A stretch of 29,817 nt of DNA from the NCBI GenBank assembly GCA_001430745.1, contig KQ482040.1:278522-308338 (forward strand), in the 5' to 3' direction. Numbering within the stretch: the stretch's first letter is position 1; every line of letters starts with the position of its first letter. Positions 19,801 to 29,817 of this stretch are shown in pieces. The position numbers and the translations under genes were made by a program. This DNA comes from Auxenochlorella pyrenoidosa. Lineage: Eukaryota > Chlorophyta > Trebouxiophyceae > Chlorellales > Chlorellaceae. A model generated the notes under the pieces. That model was given only the letters and a program-made list of their open reading frames with translations. It ran no database searches and had not been told where the DNA came from.

Positions 19801-21578
19801 GCGGCGGCAGCCCTACCGGCCCACCAACCCGCCGCGGCAGCCCTGCCCGCCCACCAACCTGTGGCGGCAGCCCTCCCGGCCCACCCACCTGCGGCGGCGG
19901 CCCTTCCGGCCCACCCACCTGCGGCGGCAGCTCCGGGAACTCCTTGAGGAACTCGGGCAGCTTGGAGTGGATCTTGGGGCGGATGGTGCGGGCCGCGTAC
20001 TCGCGCTTGTCTGCGGGGGGAAGAGGGTGTGCTCAGCAGGGGTGAGTGTTGAAAGAGACGGCGTAGACCGTCTCCACCCTTTCCTTCCTTTGTTTGTGGT
20101 CAGGTGTAACCCCACTGTTCCACAGTGAGCACGCTTCCGCGGCGGCTATGCTGCGCCGCCGGCTCCAGGCTGGGCAGCTGGGAGGGGGGTCTGGTGCTGC
20201 AAGCCGGGAGCCCCTCTGCAGTGGCCTGGACAGACAGCTGGACCAGGCACCGCCACGACACGAAAGCATGCTGCTTGGTCTGATGTCACGGCTGAACAAG
20301 CTAATCGCACCAGAGGCCACCCAGACGGGCACCACATTGTGGGCGTCCACCTCGTGGAAGGGCACCTCGACCTTGCCCGCCACCGCCTCGCGCCACTGCC
20401 GGCCCAGCCGCAGCGGCGCGTAGTCGGTCACCAGCAGCGAGGCGCCAGTGTCCTGCACCAGCTTGGGGATGGTCTCCGAGGGGTCGCCTGCGGCAGGGGG
20501 CGGCAGGCAGGCGCGCTTTGTTCAGGGCGCCACCCGTGACTGGCACAGGGGCGCCGGTGACCTCCAGAAGTCTTCTTGGGAAGCCCCATGGGTGGCTTGC
20601 CAATCGGGCATGGACGCACGGGCGTTCAGGCGCGGCTGCCTCTTGTGGCTGGCTCCCAGCAACCGCGTGCACAGGAGGGGTCAGTTCCCCGACCAGGCAG
20701 ACCATGGAGGGGGGTGCAAACAACTGTACAAAGATGGGTGCAAGACTCGGCCCACCCTTGAGCAGGAAGAAGGGGATGTTGAGCGCCTCCAGCTTGGGCT
20801 GGATGAGCTGCAGGCCGCGCACCATGAAGCCAAACTGGCGGGCGCCGGCGCCGAGGAACTCGGTCACCTGGGCAGGGGGAAGAGACGCAACACGGTCATT
20901 GGGCAGAGGGGCAGGCATTTCTTGTGATTCGGCTGCTTCGGGAGATCCAGCGCTGCTCTAAACCAAGGAGGTAATGCCGTAGCGTTGGCACTCTGAAGCA
21001 ACGAGCCATACCCAGAGTGCCGGGGGCAGCCGATGCCTTGTCAACTGGCTGTGCCTGGCAGGAAGCTCACCAGGTTGAAGGCCACAGCCACTGGCACCCC
21101 CCGCTTCGCTGCCGCCTGCGCTGCATAGATGAGAGCCCAGTTGTCGCGCACGCGCTGGTCCCGGGACATCCTGCATGAGGCAAGGCGGGGCACAGATGGG
21201 AGGAGTTGCTGGCACACAAGGTGTGGCACTTGCTGCCGACAGGAAGCAGCGTTGGCACACAAAGCCATGCAGACTGACACAGAGCAGCAGCATGACAGAA
21301 CGGTGCCTTGGCAACGGTTGAGTGGCAAACAAAAGTCGAGATGAGCAATACGCCAGCATGCATGCATGGGGCGTGCACGTGCATCCATGTTTGGTTGAGA
21401 CAGAAGGCTAGCTGCGACACCCTCACCAGTAGATCACCGGTCCCTGCCCCTGCACCGAGCCCTTGCGCAGCTCTCGCACGCGCTTTGGGTTGACCTCCAG
21501 CTTGGAGGGGGCGGCCTTCTTTGAAGGGCCCGCGCCTTCGGGCGCACCCTCTGCCTTTCGCTTGTCGTCTGCCCCCAT
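16808..21578 (-). CDS. PHR2: Class II CPD photolyase
   Basis: Flavoprotein that splits UV-made cyclobutane pyrimidine dimers using light. Thirteen exons (21578-21427, 21170-21071, 20867-20756, 20487-20311, 20010-19919, 19384-19256, 19052-18876, 18501-18450, 18205-18094, 17861-17741, 17416-17291, 17115-17036, 16877-16808) keep phase and give 499 residues. The antenna-side part has [35 protein letters not shown] and [10 protein letters not shown]. The FAD-domain part has LSPYLHFG (287-294), [18 protein letters not shown] (381-388), [11 protein letters not shown] (395-405), [17 protein letters not shown] and [12 protein letters not shown]. Introns 6, 9 and 11 use GC donors (GAG|GCAAGT, CAAG|GCGCGC, CCAG|GCGAGC). 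The frame is open upstream to a Met at 21893, adding 105 residues with transit-peptide character. The symbol follows the algal class II naming. Confidence 0.95.
18218..18232 (+). repeat. Run of 15 G followed by GT-rich tract in photolyase intron 8
   Basis: In the sense strand this is poly-C just upstream of the exon 9 acceptor (exon starts 18205), preceded by a C/A-rich tract from 18233 to about 18275. It is an unusually pure pyrimidine tract. Confidence 0.85.
19801..19920 (-). repeat. Four 30-bp units repeating photolyase exon 5 end and 5' splice site
   Basis: The units 19801-19830, 19831-19860, 19861-19890 and 19891-19920 each contain, in sense, a variant of CTGCCGCCGCAG followed by GTGGGTGGGCC or similar. 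Exon 5 ends at 19919 with the same CTGCCGCCGCAG|GTGGGTGG. The period is exactly ten codons and the array stays open in the photolyase frame. Confidence 0.93.
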
Positions 21579-22217
21579 TGCTGCCGCCGGTGCCGCCGCT
21601 CCCTCCACCACAATCGGGCCGAGATCGGGAAAGCCTTTGGCTGCTACTACGACGCTGCGCACCCCGCAAGCCCAGGCAGGGCGCCGGCTGAGCGGCGCAG
21701 CTACGCGAGGGAGCGGGACGAGCCTCGCGGCCAGGAGCGAAGACAGGGCAGCCAGCGTGACAAATGAAACAAGTAAAATGAGGCGCAGAAAATTGGCGCT
21801 ACAGCAGACGCAATGGCCAAGTTTGCTGGAAGGCCTGGCGGCACGCTGCGCTTTGAACTGCCCTCTCTTGGGCCACCCGCTGCCTGTCACCATGCCTTGC
21901 CTCAGTGAATGCTCTAGCTTGCTGTTACGTGTGCGAAAAAAGATGACTGTGACAGAAACAACGTGCTGCTGAAAGAGAGGAGAGATGTGCAGTGTTGGGT
22001 CTGCCGCTAACGATGGGCTTGGGTAGCGGCTGCTGCGCTGCTGCTGCTGCTGGGGCGTGGCCTCACTCCACGGCCGCTCCCTCCTTTGCCCGCACCTGCA
22101 TTGCGGGCAAGGCATGGTCGTATCACTCAAGCGGGATCGAAAATCAAAGCACTGTGCGTTCATCATCGAGCCAGCACAATTTGCAGCCGAGCTCCACATG
22201 CCCCGGGCCCTGGTTGC
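21579..22217 (-). promoter_or_regulatory. Upstream region of photolyase, possible transit-peptide extension
   Basis: The stretch 21579-21893 is open in frame with the photolyase. From a Met at 21893 it encodes a hydrophobic segment (FLRLILLVSFVTLAAL) and then an Arg/Ala/Ser-rich part (RLVPLPRVAAPLSRR) ending near VRSVVVAA, typical of plastid targeting. The rest, to 22217, is intergenic between CK2 alpha and photolyase. Confidence 0.45.
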
Positions 22218-25200
22218 TCAGCCCTCAAAAAGCTGCTGCTGGGCGTCGGCACCCACCGGCGCGAGGTAGGGGTGCGCCATTGCCTCCTTGGGCGTGAGCC
22301 GCTCCTGGTGGTCGTACCTGCAGCGAGGGCAGGGGTGTGAGGTGCAGTGGAGCGAGGACAAGCAAGCCGAGGCATTGGGGGACTGAACACGCAGAGCGGG
22401 CGGGTTGGCCTGAGGGCACGGGCCAGCATGCTGCTTTTACAAGCGTGCATGCCACGCGCCCACGGCGCAGCATGAAAATGGCAGGTAGGCATTTACAGCG
22501 GCTGCTGGCTCACAGCGCCGCAAAAGGCGCAGCGGCGGGTTACACACCCTCACCGCAGCAGCCTGCCGATCACGTCAGCGGCCTCGCACAACAGCAAGCC
22601 AGCGACAAGAGCAGCTGTTCTGGTCAAACCCTCACCGCAGCAGCTTGTCAATGAAGTCGATGGCCTCTGGGGTCACCAGGTGCTGGTTGTCCGCGTTCAC
22701 AAACTTGGTCCACGGCTTGCGGCTGCGGCAACACAACAGAGGGTGGGGTGGGGTGGGGTGGGGGTGGGCGAGGGTCGAAATCGGCGCACTGCACAGGCAC
22801 GGGCCTGGAGCGCAGGGCGCAGGCCTGGACGAGAGTCGCATGCAGCTTGGTTTCACAGCCGGGTTGGACCCGGGAGGGCAGAGCGCCTGCCATGGTGCCC
22901 GCCACCAAACGCGCCACGCTGCACACTGCTGCTGCCGCGCCTCCAGCAAGGCTACAAGAAGGCGCTGGTCCCCTCAAGATTAAAGCATGCACGCGCACCT
23001 GTGGCGCCCCACCAGCGCCTCTAGCTGCGGGTCCAGCTCCAGCCCGTACTTATTGAGGTACGCGTAGAAGGAGTCGGTGCCCAGCACCTGCAGGGAGGCA
23101 GGCCGGGGTGCAGCGGCAGGGGCGGGGGTCTGTGGCGAATGGTGGAGGGCGCGAGGGCGCAGCGACGGGCACCGGGAATGGGGATGGGGGGCCAAAGCTG
23201 ATGGCACAGGCGGCGCCGGAGCAGCGGTGACCAGCTTAGCAGAGGGCAGGGGACAAGAGCTAGTCCCCTCCATGGGCAAGTAGGTGTGCTGCCGCGGACG
23301 CACTGCACGGCATGCAGGGCTCGGCCAGCGGGCGGCAGCGCTCGGCTCCGCGAAGCAGCACCAGCGCAAGCGGCACTGACTGTGGTGGCTGGTGGAGGTC
23401 TGCAAGGCGCGAGCCGGGCTGCGTCACAGCCTGTACGCTGCCGTCGAGGCGTGCAGGCCCAGCCAGCGTGCAGGCCCAGCCAGCACGCCTCGACGGCAGC
23501 GTGCAGGCTGCGACGCCACCCGGCTTGCGCGCCTTGCAGACCTCCACCAGCCGGGGAAAAATACATGTAGGGAAGAAGTGCATGGGCTGCAACACATTCC
23601 CGGCCCGCGAGCGCCCGCGCGCCTTGCAGATCTTGACCAGCTGGTCGTAGTTGTCGTGGCCATAGAAGAAGGGCTCCTTGCGGAAGATCATGCCCGCCAG
23701 CATGCACCCCAGGCTCCACATGTCCAGGCTGTAGTCGTAGTCCTGCGGCGGCGCAGGGAGGGGGGAGAACAGAAGCACTCGGCACAAACCACAGAGCGAG
23801 CAGAAACAAAAAATCACAACCCCAATGCCGAGCCTGCCGACCTGACACTGGCCGGCTTACTCTAACCCAGGGGCCCTGTTGGCGCAGGGCTTGGCTGCCT
23901 AACTAGGGCGGCCCCTAAACGACGACCAAACTGCCAGGTGGCCGAGCCATGAGCCGGGCCATCGAGCACGCGCCGCTGAGCTGCTGGGCTCCTGAGCGGC
24001 TGAGCTGCCAATCCGTGGGGCGCACCTGCAGGTCGACCAGCAGCTCGGGGCCCTTGAAGTAGCGCGAGGCCACGCGCACGTTGTACTCGCGACCGGGGTG
24101 GTAGAACTGCGGGAGGGCGGGAGGGGGCACAGGGGGAGGGCAGGGAGGAAGGGCCGGCGGTGGGGCGCCAGCGGGAAAGGGAGCAGGGAAGAGGGTTGCA
24201 GCGGCATGGCTGCGCCTCGACACCCACCTATCCCAGCAGCGCTTCACATGCAGCCAGCATGCGCCTGATAACTGTTTGAGTGCTGCGCCACGCAAGGAAG
24301 CACAATGCACCAAAGCACGCCCAGCCCTGCTCATTGCTCTGCCCAGCACGCGTGACGGCCTCACCTCTGCCAGGCCCCAATCTATCAACCGCAGCTTGCG
24401 CTGCGAGTGGTCTATCATGATGTTGTGCGGCTTGACGTCGCGGTGCATGATTCCCTTGGAGTGGCAGAAGTCGAGCGCCTGCGGGGGGCGGAGCAGCGTG
24501 TGGACGAGGGGCGCTCGCAGCTGTTGGCTGGAAGCCGAGTTGCTGTGTTGCACGCGAGCAAGCAAACCGTGCAGTGCGCGATGTGCGCGGGCGTGCCCTG
24601 TCACAATGTCTGTCTCCAAAAACACAAGTGCTGCAAGGAGTGAGAAGGAAGCTGTCAAGCGGTAAGAAGGAAGCTGCACCCACCTTGAGCACCTCCATCA
24701 CATAGTACCGGATGTCGTAGTCCGACAGGGTGGGGTACAGCACCTGGAGGACATGGCAGCACGAGGCAGATTTGCTTAAAGCAAAGCGCAAGGCAGGGCA
24801 GCTGCAAGGCAGCACGAGCGCGTCGAGAAGGGGACGGACAGCGTGGTGCAGGCCACATGGTGCAGGCCATGCACGGGCAGCAAGGGTGGGTGCTGTCCAG
24901 AGCGCAAACTGCGTTGGGTGTCTGCACGCTGCAGCCTCTGCTTCCGGCTAAAACAAGCAGTGCGGTTCACCTAGGAATGGAGCATGTGTTGCTTCGGCTG
25001 TACGCACATGCGGCACTACAGAGTCAAGCCGCCAACACACCCTAAACAGTAAGAACAGGCCCGAGGAGCAGCAGCCCCCCCCCCCCCCCACCTTGAAGTC
25101 GGTGTTGTTCACGTACTCGAAGATGAGCGAGGGGGTCTTGGACTGCGGGTCGCGCACCACGTCCAGCAGCTTGATCACGTTGGGGCCGCCGTACAGGTTC

Positions 25201-26259
25201 TGCAGGATCTTGATCTCGCGCTTGATCTGCGGGCAGGGGGTGGGTGCGCCGGGCCGGGGGTGGGCAACAGCATGCAGGGTGTCGAGAGGGGGTCACCATG
25301 TCGCGTCGTGGGCTTGCCTGCGCGTGTGGCTCGAGCAGCGGCAGAGAGGGCAGCCCCGAAAGAGGGGAGCTCACAGGACGCGTTAGGGACGCTTCGCACA
25401 GGCAGGCCGGGCCACTGCCATCTGCCGCCGCAGCGAAAGCTGGGCCCCTGCGGCGCCGCCCCACCTTCTTCTTCTTGACGGGCTTGAGTATCTTGATGAT
25501 GCACTTCTCGCCGTTGCGCGTGTTGATGCCCTCAAACACCTCGCTGTACTTGCCGCGGCCCACCTTGCGCACCACCTCGTAGTCGTCCTGGCTCCTGCAG
25601 GCAGGGCAATGCGAGGCGGCCGCTTTGTTGCCACATGGTTGCTCCCGCTTGTGCACCCGTCGGAGGCTGGTCGCAGGGTTGGGCGCAGCAGGGCGGGCGC
25701 AGCAGGGCGGGCGCAGCGTGCACACTGCGAAAGCGGGCGAGTGAGGTGGGCAGAGCGGATGCTTCCGCGAAGCTTCCCGCTGGGCGGCACGCCTAGGACG
25801 GCTTCTGCAGCAGCCCACAGGGCAGTCACAATGCAAGCCGCTCTGGAACATACATGGAACAGCCCGTTCAGCATAGCCCACCCCAGTACTCACCCCCACT
25901 CAATCTGCAGGTTCTCATAGTCCCAGTACTCCTTTGGGTTGTTCACGTTCACGTCTGCGGCATTGATGCGACACAGGGGTGGGTGTCAGTGGTGGTGGGG
26001 GTCAGCGCTGAGCACAGCAACGATTGGACAGCTTGCGAGCGCACAACCGCATTCTCGCACAGGTGAGTCCCCGGGCCATGATTATCTGAGCACTCGCTGC
26101 GGCCCCCTGCTGCAGCAGCGGGAGCAGCAGTTTCCTGGACGTTCCCAGCGGCCGTACGGCTTCCCGCCACCCCCACTGGGGCGCACCTGCATACACTCGC
26201 GCCAGGCTCGTCATGGCAGGCTCGTCGCTGCGGTAAGCCTTGGAGTAGACGCGTGCCAT
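22218..26259 (-). CDS. CK2A: Casein kinase 2 catalytic subunit alpha
   Basis: Acidophilic Ser/Thr kinase acting in nucleus and cytosol. Eleven exons (26259-26187, 25954-25894, 25594-25465, 25226-25092, 24743-24684, 24478-24365, 24106-24026, 23742-23623, 23087-22999, 22722-22636, 22317-22218) give 349 residues. Seen: glycine loop GRGKYS (57-62), ATP lysine K79, the CK2 basic patch KPVKKKK (82-88), catalytic loop HRDVKPHN with D167, the CK2-specific DWG (186-188), [11 protein letters not shown] and DWG-to-APE replacement features, and [12 protein letters not shown]. The start may instead be Met16 (26214), which aligns with the plant N terminus; the frame is also open upstream to 26571. Intron 8 is read as GC-AG (CAAG|GCGCGC) so that KICK joins VLGTD; a GT 27 nt later would insert nine residues into a conserved segment. 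Confidence 0.96.
23387..23552. repeat. Long inverted repeat (hairpin) in CK2 alpha intron 8
   Basis: The arms 23387-23454 and 23483-23552 pair over about 68 bp, with about four mismatches and a 2-nt bulge. The inner 20 bp (23435-23454 with 23483-23502) are perfect. The 28-nt loop holds a partial direct repeat of GCAGGCCCAGCCAGC. The arms include TCTGCAAGGCGCG, the same sequence as the exon 8 end and GC donor. Confidence 0.93.
25075..25089 (+). repeat. Run of 15 C next to the CK2 alpha exon 4 donor
   Basis: In the sense strand the donor reads AAG|GT followed directly by this G run, so the start of intron 4 is poly-G. The base at 25090 is the donor T complement. Confidence 0.9.
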
Positions 26260-27120
26260 GTGGTGCGGCCGTGGGGCGGCAAGCGGCGCGGGGGCGGGGC
26301 CGGTGCCGCCGCTGCTGCTGAGCGACGCGAGCTGCTGCGCCTGCTGCGGCTGTGCGGGCAGGGGGCGCCGCAAGGGGGCGGGCACGTGCGCGCCCAAGAG
26401 TGCCGCGCAGGCCAGCTTGCAAGCGCGGTGCCAGGCGGAGCGCGGCAACACGGCGGGCACGTGTGGAGGGGGGGTGGGGCTGCGGCGGGGAGGGGTCAGG
26501 AAGGTGCGGCAAGCGGGGTGAAGCACGGCTAGCTGGCCAATGTTCCCGCATGCCTTGGGCCTGCAATACATCGTGACCTGTCACATCGCTGCGCAGCGCT
26601 TCCAGCACCGCAGCAACATAAGGTGGCGGCACACACGTGAGCACACAAGTGTCCCGTGCCACCCCGCAGGCAGCAGCAGCGGCAGAGCAGCGGCAGCAGT
26701 AGCGGCTCTTGCGAGCGTCGGTGCCCCCTCTGGTGCTGCCTCGGGTTGTAAACGGGTCACCCTTCAGCTGCCAGGCAGCAGATGGCGTGCTGGCAGCGAC
26801 TCACGGAGCGGGGAGCGGCAACTTTAGCTTTGTGGGGCTGTATCCAGCCCCTGAGCAGCGTGGCGGCAGATGCAGAGGTCAAAAAGCCGTGCTACGGCTC
26901 GTGCGGGGCCCTTCAGGCTGCATGAGTCCTCCTGCGGTGCGCGCTGCGCCTGCCTGTGCCGAAACTTGCGCGGCCAAAGCCAAACGCTCATTCAGAGGGC
27001 TCGGTGACAGCTCGGTTTGCCTGCAGCCGTCTCGAGTCGCAATCACGGGCTGCAATTGAGCTGTGGCCTCGTTGCTCGCTTGCACTGATGCGATAGCAGG
27101 GTCCGATCGTTGTGCAAGTG
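26260..27120. promoter_or_regulatory. Divergent promoter region CK2 alpha / PNUTS-like gene
   Basis: About 860 bp between two divergent starts. The CK2 side is open in frame with the kinase up to 26571 and encodes an Ala/Pro/Arg-rich stretch that could be a targeting extension or just leader. No TATA box or other gene was recognised. Confidence 0.45.
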
Positions 27121-29817
27121 ATGCCGGGCAGCGAGGAGCCCGAGGAGGCGCCGGAAAGGGGCCAAGAGGAAGAGGAGGCTGCCAGCAGCCAGGAAGGAGA
27201 GCCGCAGGAGGCTGAGGGGCAGTCTGAAGCAGAGTCTGAGGAATCAGACGAGGAGGGTGAGCCCTTGAGGGCGCAGAGCGCCATCCACAAGACGTGCCGC
27301 CACCATGCCGCCGCCAGGCCGCTCGGCCTCCCAAGTCTTGCCATCCACCATGCCCAATTTGAGCCAACCATCAGTGATGGTCGGTGACTTTGCGATGGTT
27401 GTCACACGTGTGCTGTCAGGCACAGCTCGAATGGCCAGCACCTCAAATGGCAGCGCGTGCCGCTCCCGCAACCGCCCTGCACCCACAGAGGAGGGGAGCT
27501 CGTCTGAGGAGGATGAAGAGGAGGAGGACAATGAGCCCCTGTCCAAGCGCTTCTCCTGGACCTCGAAGCACGAGCTGCCGCAGCCCAAGGCGCCTGTGCG
27601 CAAACGCACCCAGCTCTTTCCCAAGATCCCACGGTGGGTGCTCGAGTGCTACCAGCTCGTGCAGACCTGGGTTTTTTACCACTCTTGTTGCAGTGCCGAA
27701 CAAGATGCGGTGTCCCCAGAAAGCTGCGCCTGCATGCCCAGCTTCATCAGCGCAGCGCACCTCTGCAGGCCTTATAGTCCATCCCCTGCCGCAACCATTG
27801 CCATGCTTGGGCCGCAGTTGCATGCTTGTCCATGCTTGGGCCCCTACCGCCGCCCCCCGCCCTGGCGCCCCCCCCCCTCCTTCCGCGCCCAGCAAGCATT
27901 GACCACATTCTCTCCTTGTTGCCACAACCCTCAACCTCTGTACATTATTTGGCCCCGTCCCCCGCAGGAGCGAACGCTGCGGCAAGTGCGAAAACTGCCT
28001 CAATCCCCAGCGCAAGAAGGCCTGCTCCGTGGCCCGGGCGCGCATGGAGGCGCAGCTGAAGGCGCAGGCGGCGGGCGGCAGCGCCGGGGAGGCCCCCGCG
28101 GCGCGCCCCCGCAGCACCGCTGCCCGTGCCAAGCCCCCCGCGCCGGCGACGGCGGTTACGGCCGCGGCCGAGGAGGACCCATTTGCCCGCTCTCTGACCG
28201 GCATCCTGTCCAGCGGCGGGGGCGTGGCGCAGGAGCGCCACGTGCCGCTGCTGCTGCAGCTGGTGAAGCGGGCCAGGAGCAAGCCTCACCGCATCGCGCT
28301 ACTGACTGTGCTGCAGCTGTCGGGCGGCGAGGTGCTGCGCGCCGCCGTGGCCGACGGGCTGCTGCTGGAGCTGCAGACCTGGCTGTCGGAGTTTGTGGCC
28401 GAGGGCAAGCAGGCCATGGTGCAGAAGGCCCTTGCCTGCCTGGACAAGCTGCCGGTCACGCTGGCCAGCCTGCAGCCCCCCTGCGAGCTGGGCAAGTTGG
28501 TGGGGCGCCTGCGCAAGCACGAGGGCTTTGGCAGCGCGGTCATAGAGCCCGCCAAGCGGCTGGTGGCGCGCTGGAAGGCGATGGTGGATGCTGCCGTCAA
28601 GTCGGGAGCTGGAGGCAGCAGCAGCAGGTCTGCCCGTGCCAATGCAACCCTGCCTGTTCTCCTGCAATCTGCTGCCAGTGCCTGGCACCTTGGCAACTCG
28701 AAGCGCAGATCCGCAGCAGCAGCGCGCCATGCCCCAGCGGGATGCCTGCAGCGGCGGTGCCCACGCTTGTTCTTTGCAAGTTGTAATGCCATGCCTCCAA
28801 CGCCTCAGCAGCAAGCGTTTTGCCCTGCCTGTGACCCGGGAGCAGCATGCATCAGCAGCACCATCACACTCATGGCTGCCAGCCACAGCCAGAGATGCGG
28901 GATGCCCAATCTGATTTCGTGCCATGCCCCCTCTGCTGCCCGCCCTGCAATGTGCAGCACAACACCAACTGCAGCAGCTGCAAAGCCGGCTGCTGCACCA
29001 GCAGCCAAGGTGGTCGCGGCACCAGCACCTGTGACGGCTGCAGCGACTAGCACAGCTGCGCAGCTGGATCGGCAGTCATCTGGAGGGGCAGCGGCAGCAG
29101 CTATGGAGGATGGAGACATCTTCAAGAGTGCCGACCGCCAGCGGGCGGGCATCAAGGATGCAGTACCTGCTGTGAAGAAGGTGAGAAGACAATGGTACCT
29201 GGCTTTGTGCCCGAAAGCGCAACTGGACCGGCCCAGCAATGCACTGCCCTGGTGTTTGTGCGCTGCTTGCCAGGCAGGCTGCGTGCTAGTTTGCTTGCGA
29301 GGCTTCAGTGTTCAATGACTGTATCACTCATCCCTCCCCCTTCTGCGCTCCTCTCCACCTGCAGACGGTGACCATCAAGACCCTGACAGTTGAACCCACC
29401 CGTGGGGCTAAGCCCGCTGAGGGAGCGCCCTCGTCGAAACAGGCGGGCGCGAGCAGCAAGGCCGAGAGCGGCAGCAGCAGTGGGCCAGCTGGGGCCGCGC
29501 GCACTGACGTGTCGAAAGTCAGCGCCAGCCCCTTTGCCGCCCTCAGCAGCCTGGGCGGCATGGGCAGCGGGGTGACGGTGCTCGGTGGGGGTGGCAGCGG
29601 GGGGTTGCTGGGCACGCCGCTGTCCAGCCTGGGCACGGTGGCATCCACAGCCAAGGAGCGCGCGGCGGCAGCTGCTCGCCGGGTGCCCTCGCCCGAGCCG
29701 CAGCCGCGCAAGGCGAAGAAGAAAAGGGTGGTCTGGTTGGCAGAGGAGGCGCTGGTGGGCGTGCGCTGGTTCCGCAAGGTGAGGGCCGACTTGGGGTGTG
29801 AGTGTGTGGGTGTGGGT
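27121..29817 (+). CDS. CXXC zinc-finger / TFIIS N-domain protein with PP1-docking motif (PNUTS-like, 3' partial)
   Basis: Exons 27121-27256, 27420-27633, 27968-28627, 28958-29180 and 29365-29778 give 549 residues, and a donor at 29779 leads out of the window. Residues 1-116 are acidic (Glu/Asp/Ser-rich), as in nuclear chromatin factors. Residues 121-136 are a CXXC-type half finger (CGKCENCLNPQRKKAC). Residues 208-323 look like a TFIIS N-terminal (LW) helical domain (LLLQLVKRARSKPHRIALL, LQTWLSEF, LACLDKLPVTLASL, VARWKAMV). A low-complexity linker follows, then KKKRVVWLAEEALVGVRWF (529-547), whose RVVW fits the PP1 RVxF/W motif. The order TFIIS-N then RVxF matches PNUTS (PPP1R10); the CXXC finger is extra. 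Likely a nuclear PP1-targeting or transcription factor (inference). Confidence 0.8.

Noticed and set aside
19537..19947. Plus-strand Pro/Ala repeat protein
   Set aside because: It is the antisense of the 30-bp junction repeats in photolyase intron 5.
23387..23552. Transposon terminal inverted repeats
   Set aside because: The arms are separated by only 28 nt and no target-site duplication or transposase is seen, so a hairpin is the better description.

Overview
The window is nuclear DNA of a green alga, most likely a Chlorella-like trebouxiophyte. It is GC-rich and its genes are split by many short introns. Housekeeping exons show strong G/C third-position use, and the recognisable proteins are plant/algal in type: class II CPD photolyase, CK2 alpha, CAF1 and DUF3755. 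All gene models were built by hand from splice signals, phase continuity and family alignment, without transcript data.

Bases 1-7100 hold a cluster of secreted-protein genes. On the minus strand, a signal peptide, a three-lobed beta-trefoil-like domain and an SPPPP-rich, cell-wall-like tail run off the left edge. Head-to-head with it, three tandem plus-strand genes (2780-3731, 4510-5584, 6311-7088) each encode a signal peptide plus a miniature phage tail-collar / microcystin-dependent-protein (MDP) domain. This is a family of bacteria and phages, here intron-split, duplicated and routed to the secretory pathway. It is the most unusual content of the window.

From about 7300 on the genes are intracellular housekeeping or regulatory genes: DPH7 (minus, 7823-9610, with a possible extra 3' exon at 7307-7385); a SANT-like/DUF3755 protein (plus, 10311-12196, broken by an assembly gap at 11599-12030); the deadenylase CAF1 (minus, 12634-15384); class II CPD photolyase (minus, 16808-21578, perhaps from 21893); CK2 alpha (minus, 22218-26259); and a CXXC / TFIIS-N / RVxF protein resembling the PP1 regulator PNUTS (plus, 27121 to beyond the right edge). 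DPH7/DUF3755 and CK2/PNUTS-like are divergent pairs.

Two genome-level patterns stand out. First, about 7 of some 53 readable 5' splice sites are GC rather than GT, each required by phase or homology. Second, several introns carry extra copies of the end of the preceding exon together with its 5' splice site: photolyase intron 5 (30-bp units), CAF1 intron 7 (33-bp copy 100 bp away), DUF3755 intron 3 (71-bp period running into the N gap) and CK2 intron 8 (a diverged copy inside a large hairpin). No tRNA, rRNA, CRISPR array, transposase or prophage genes were seen.
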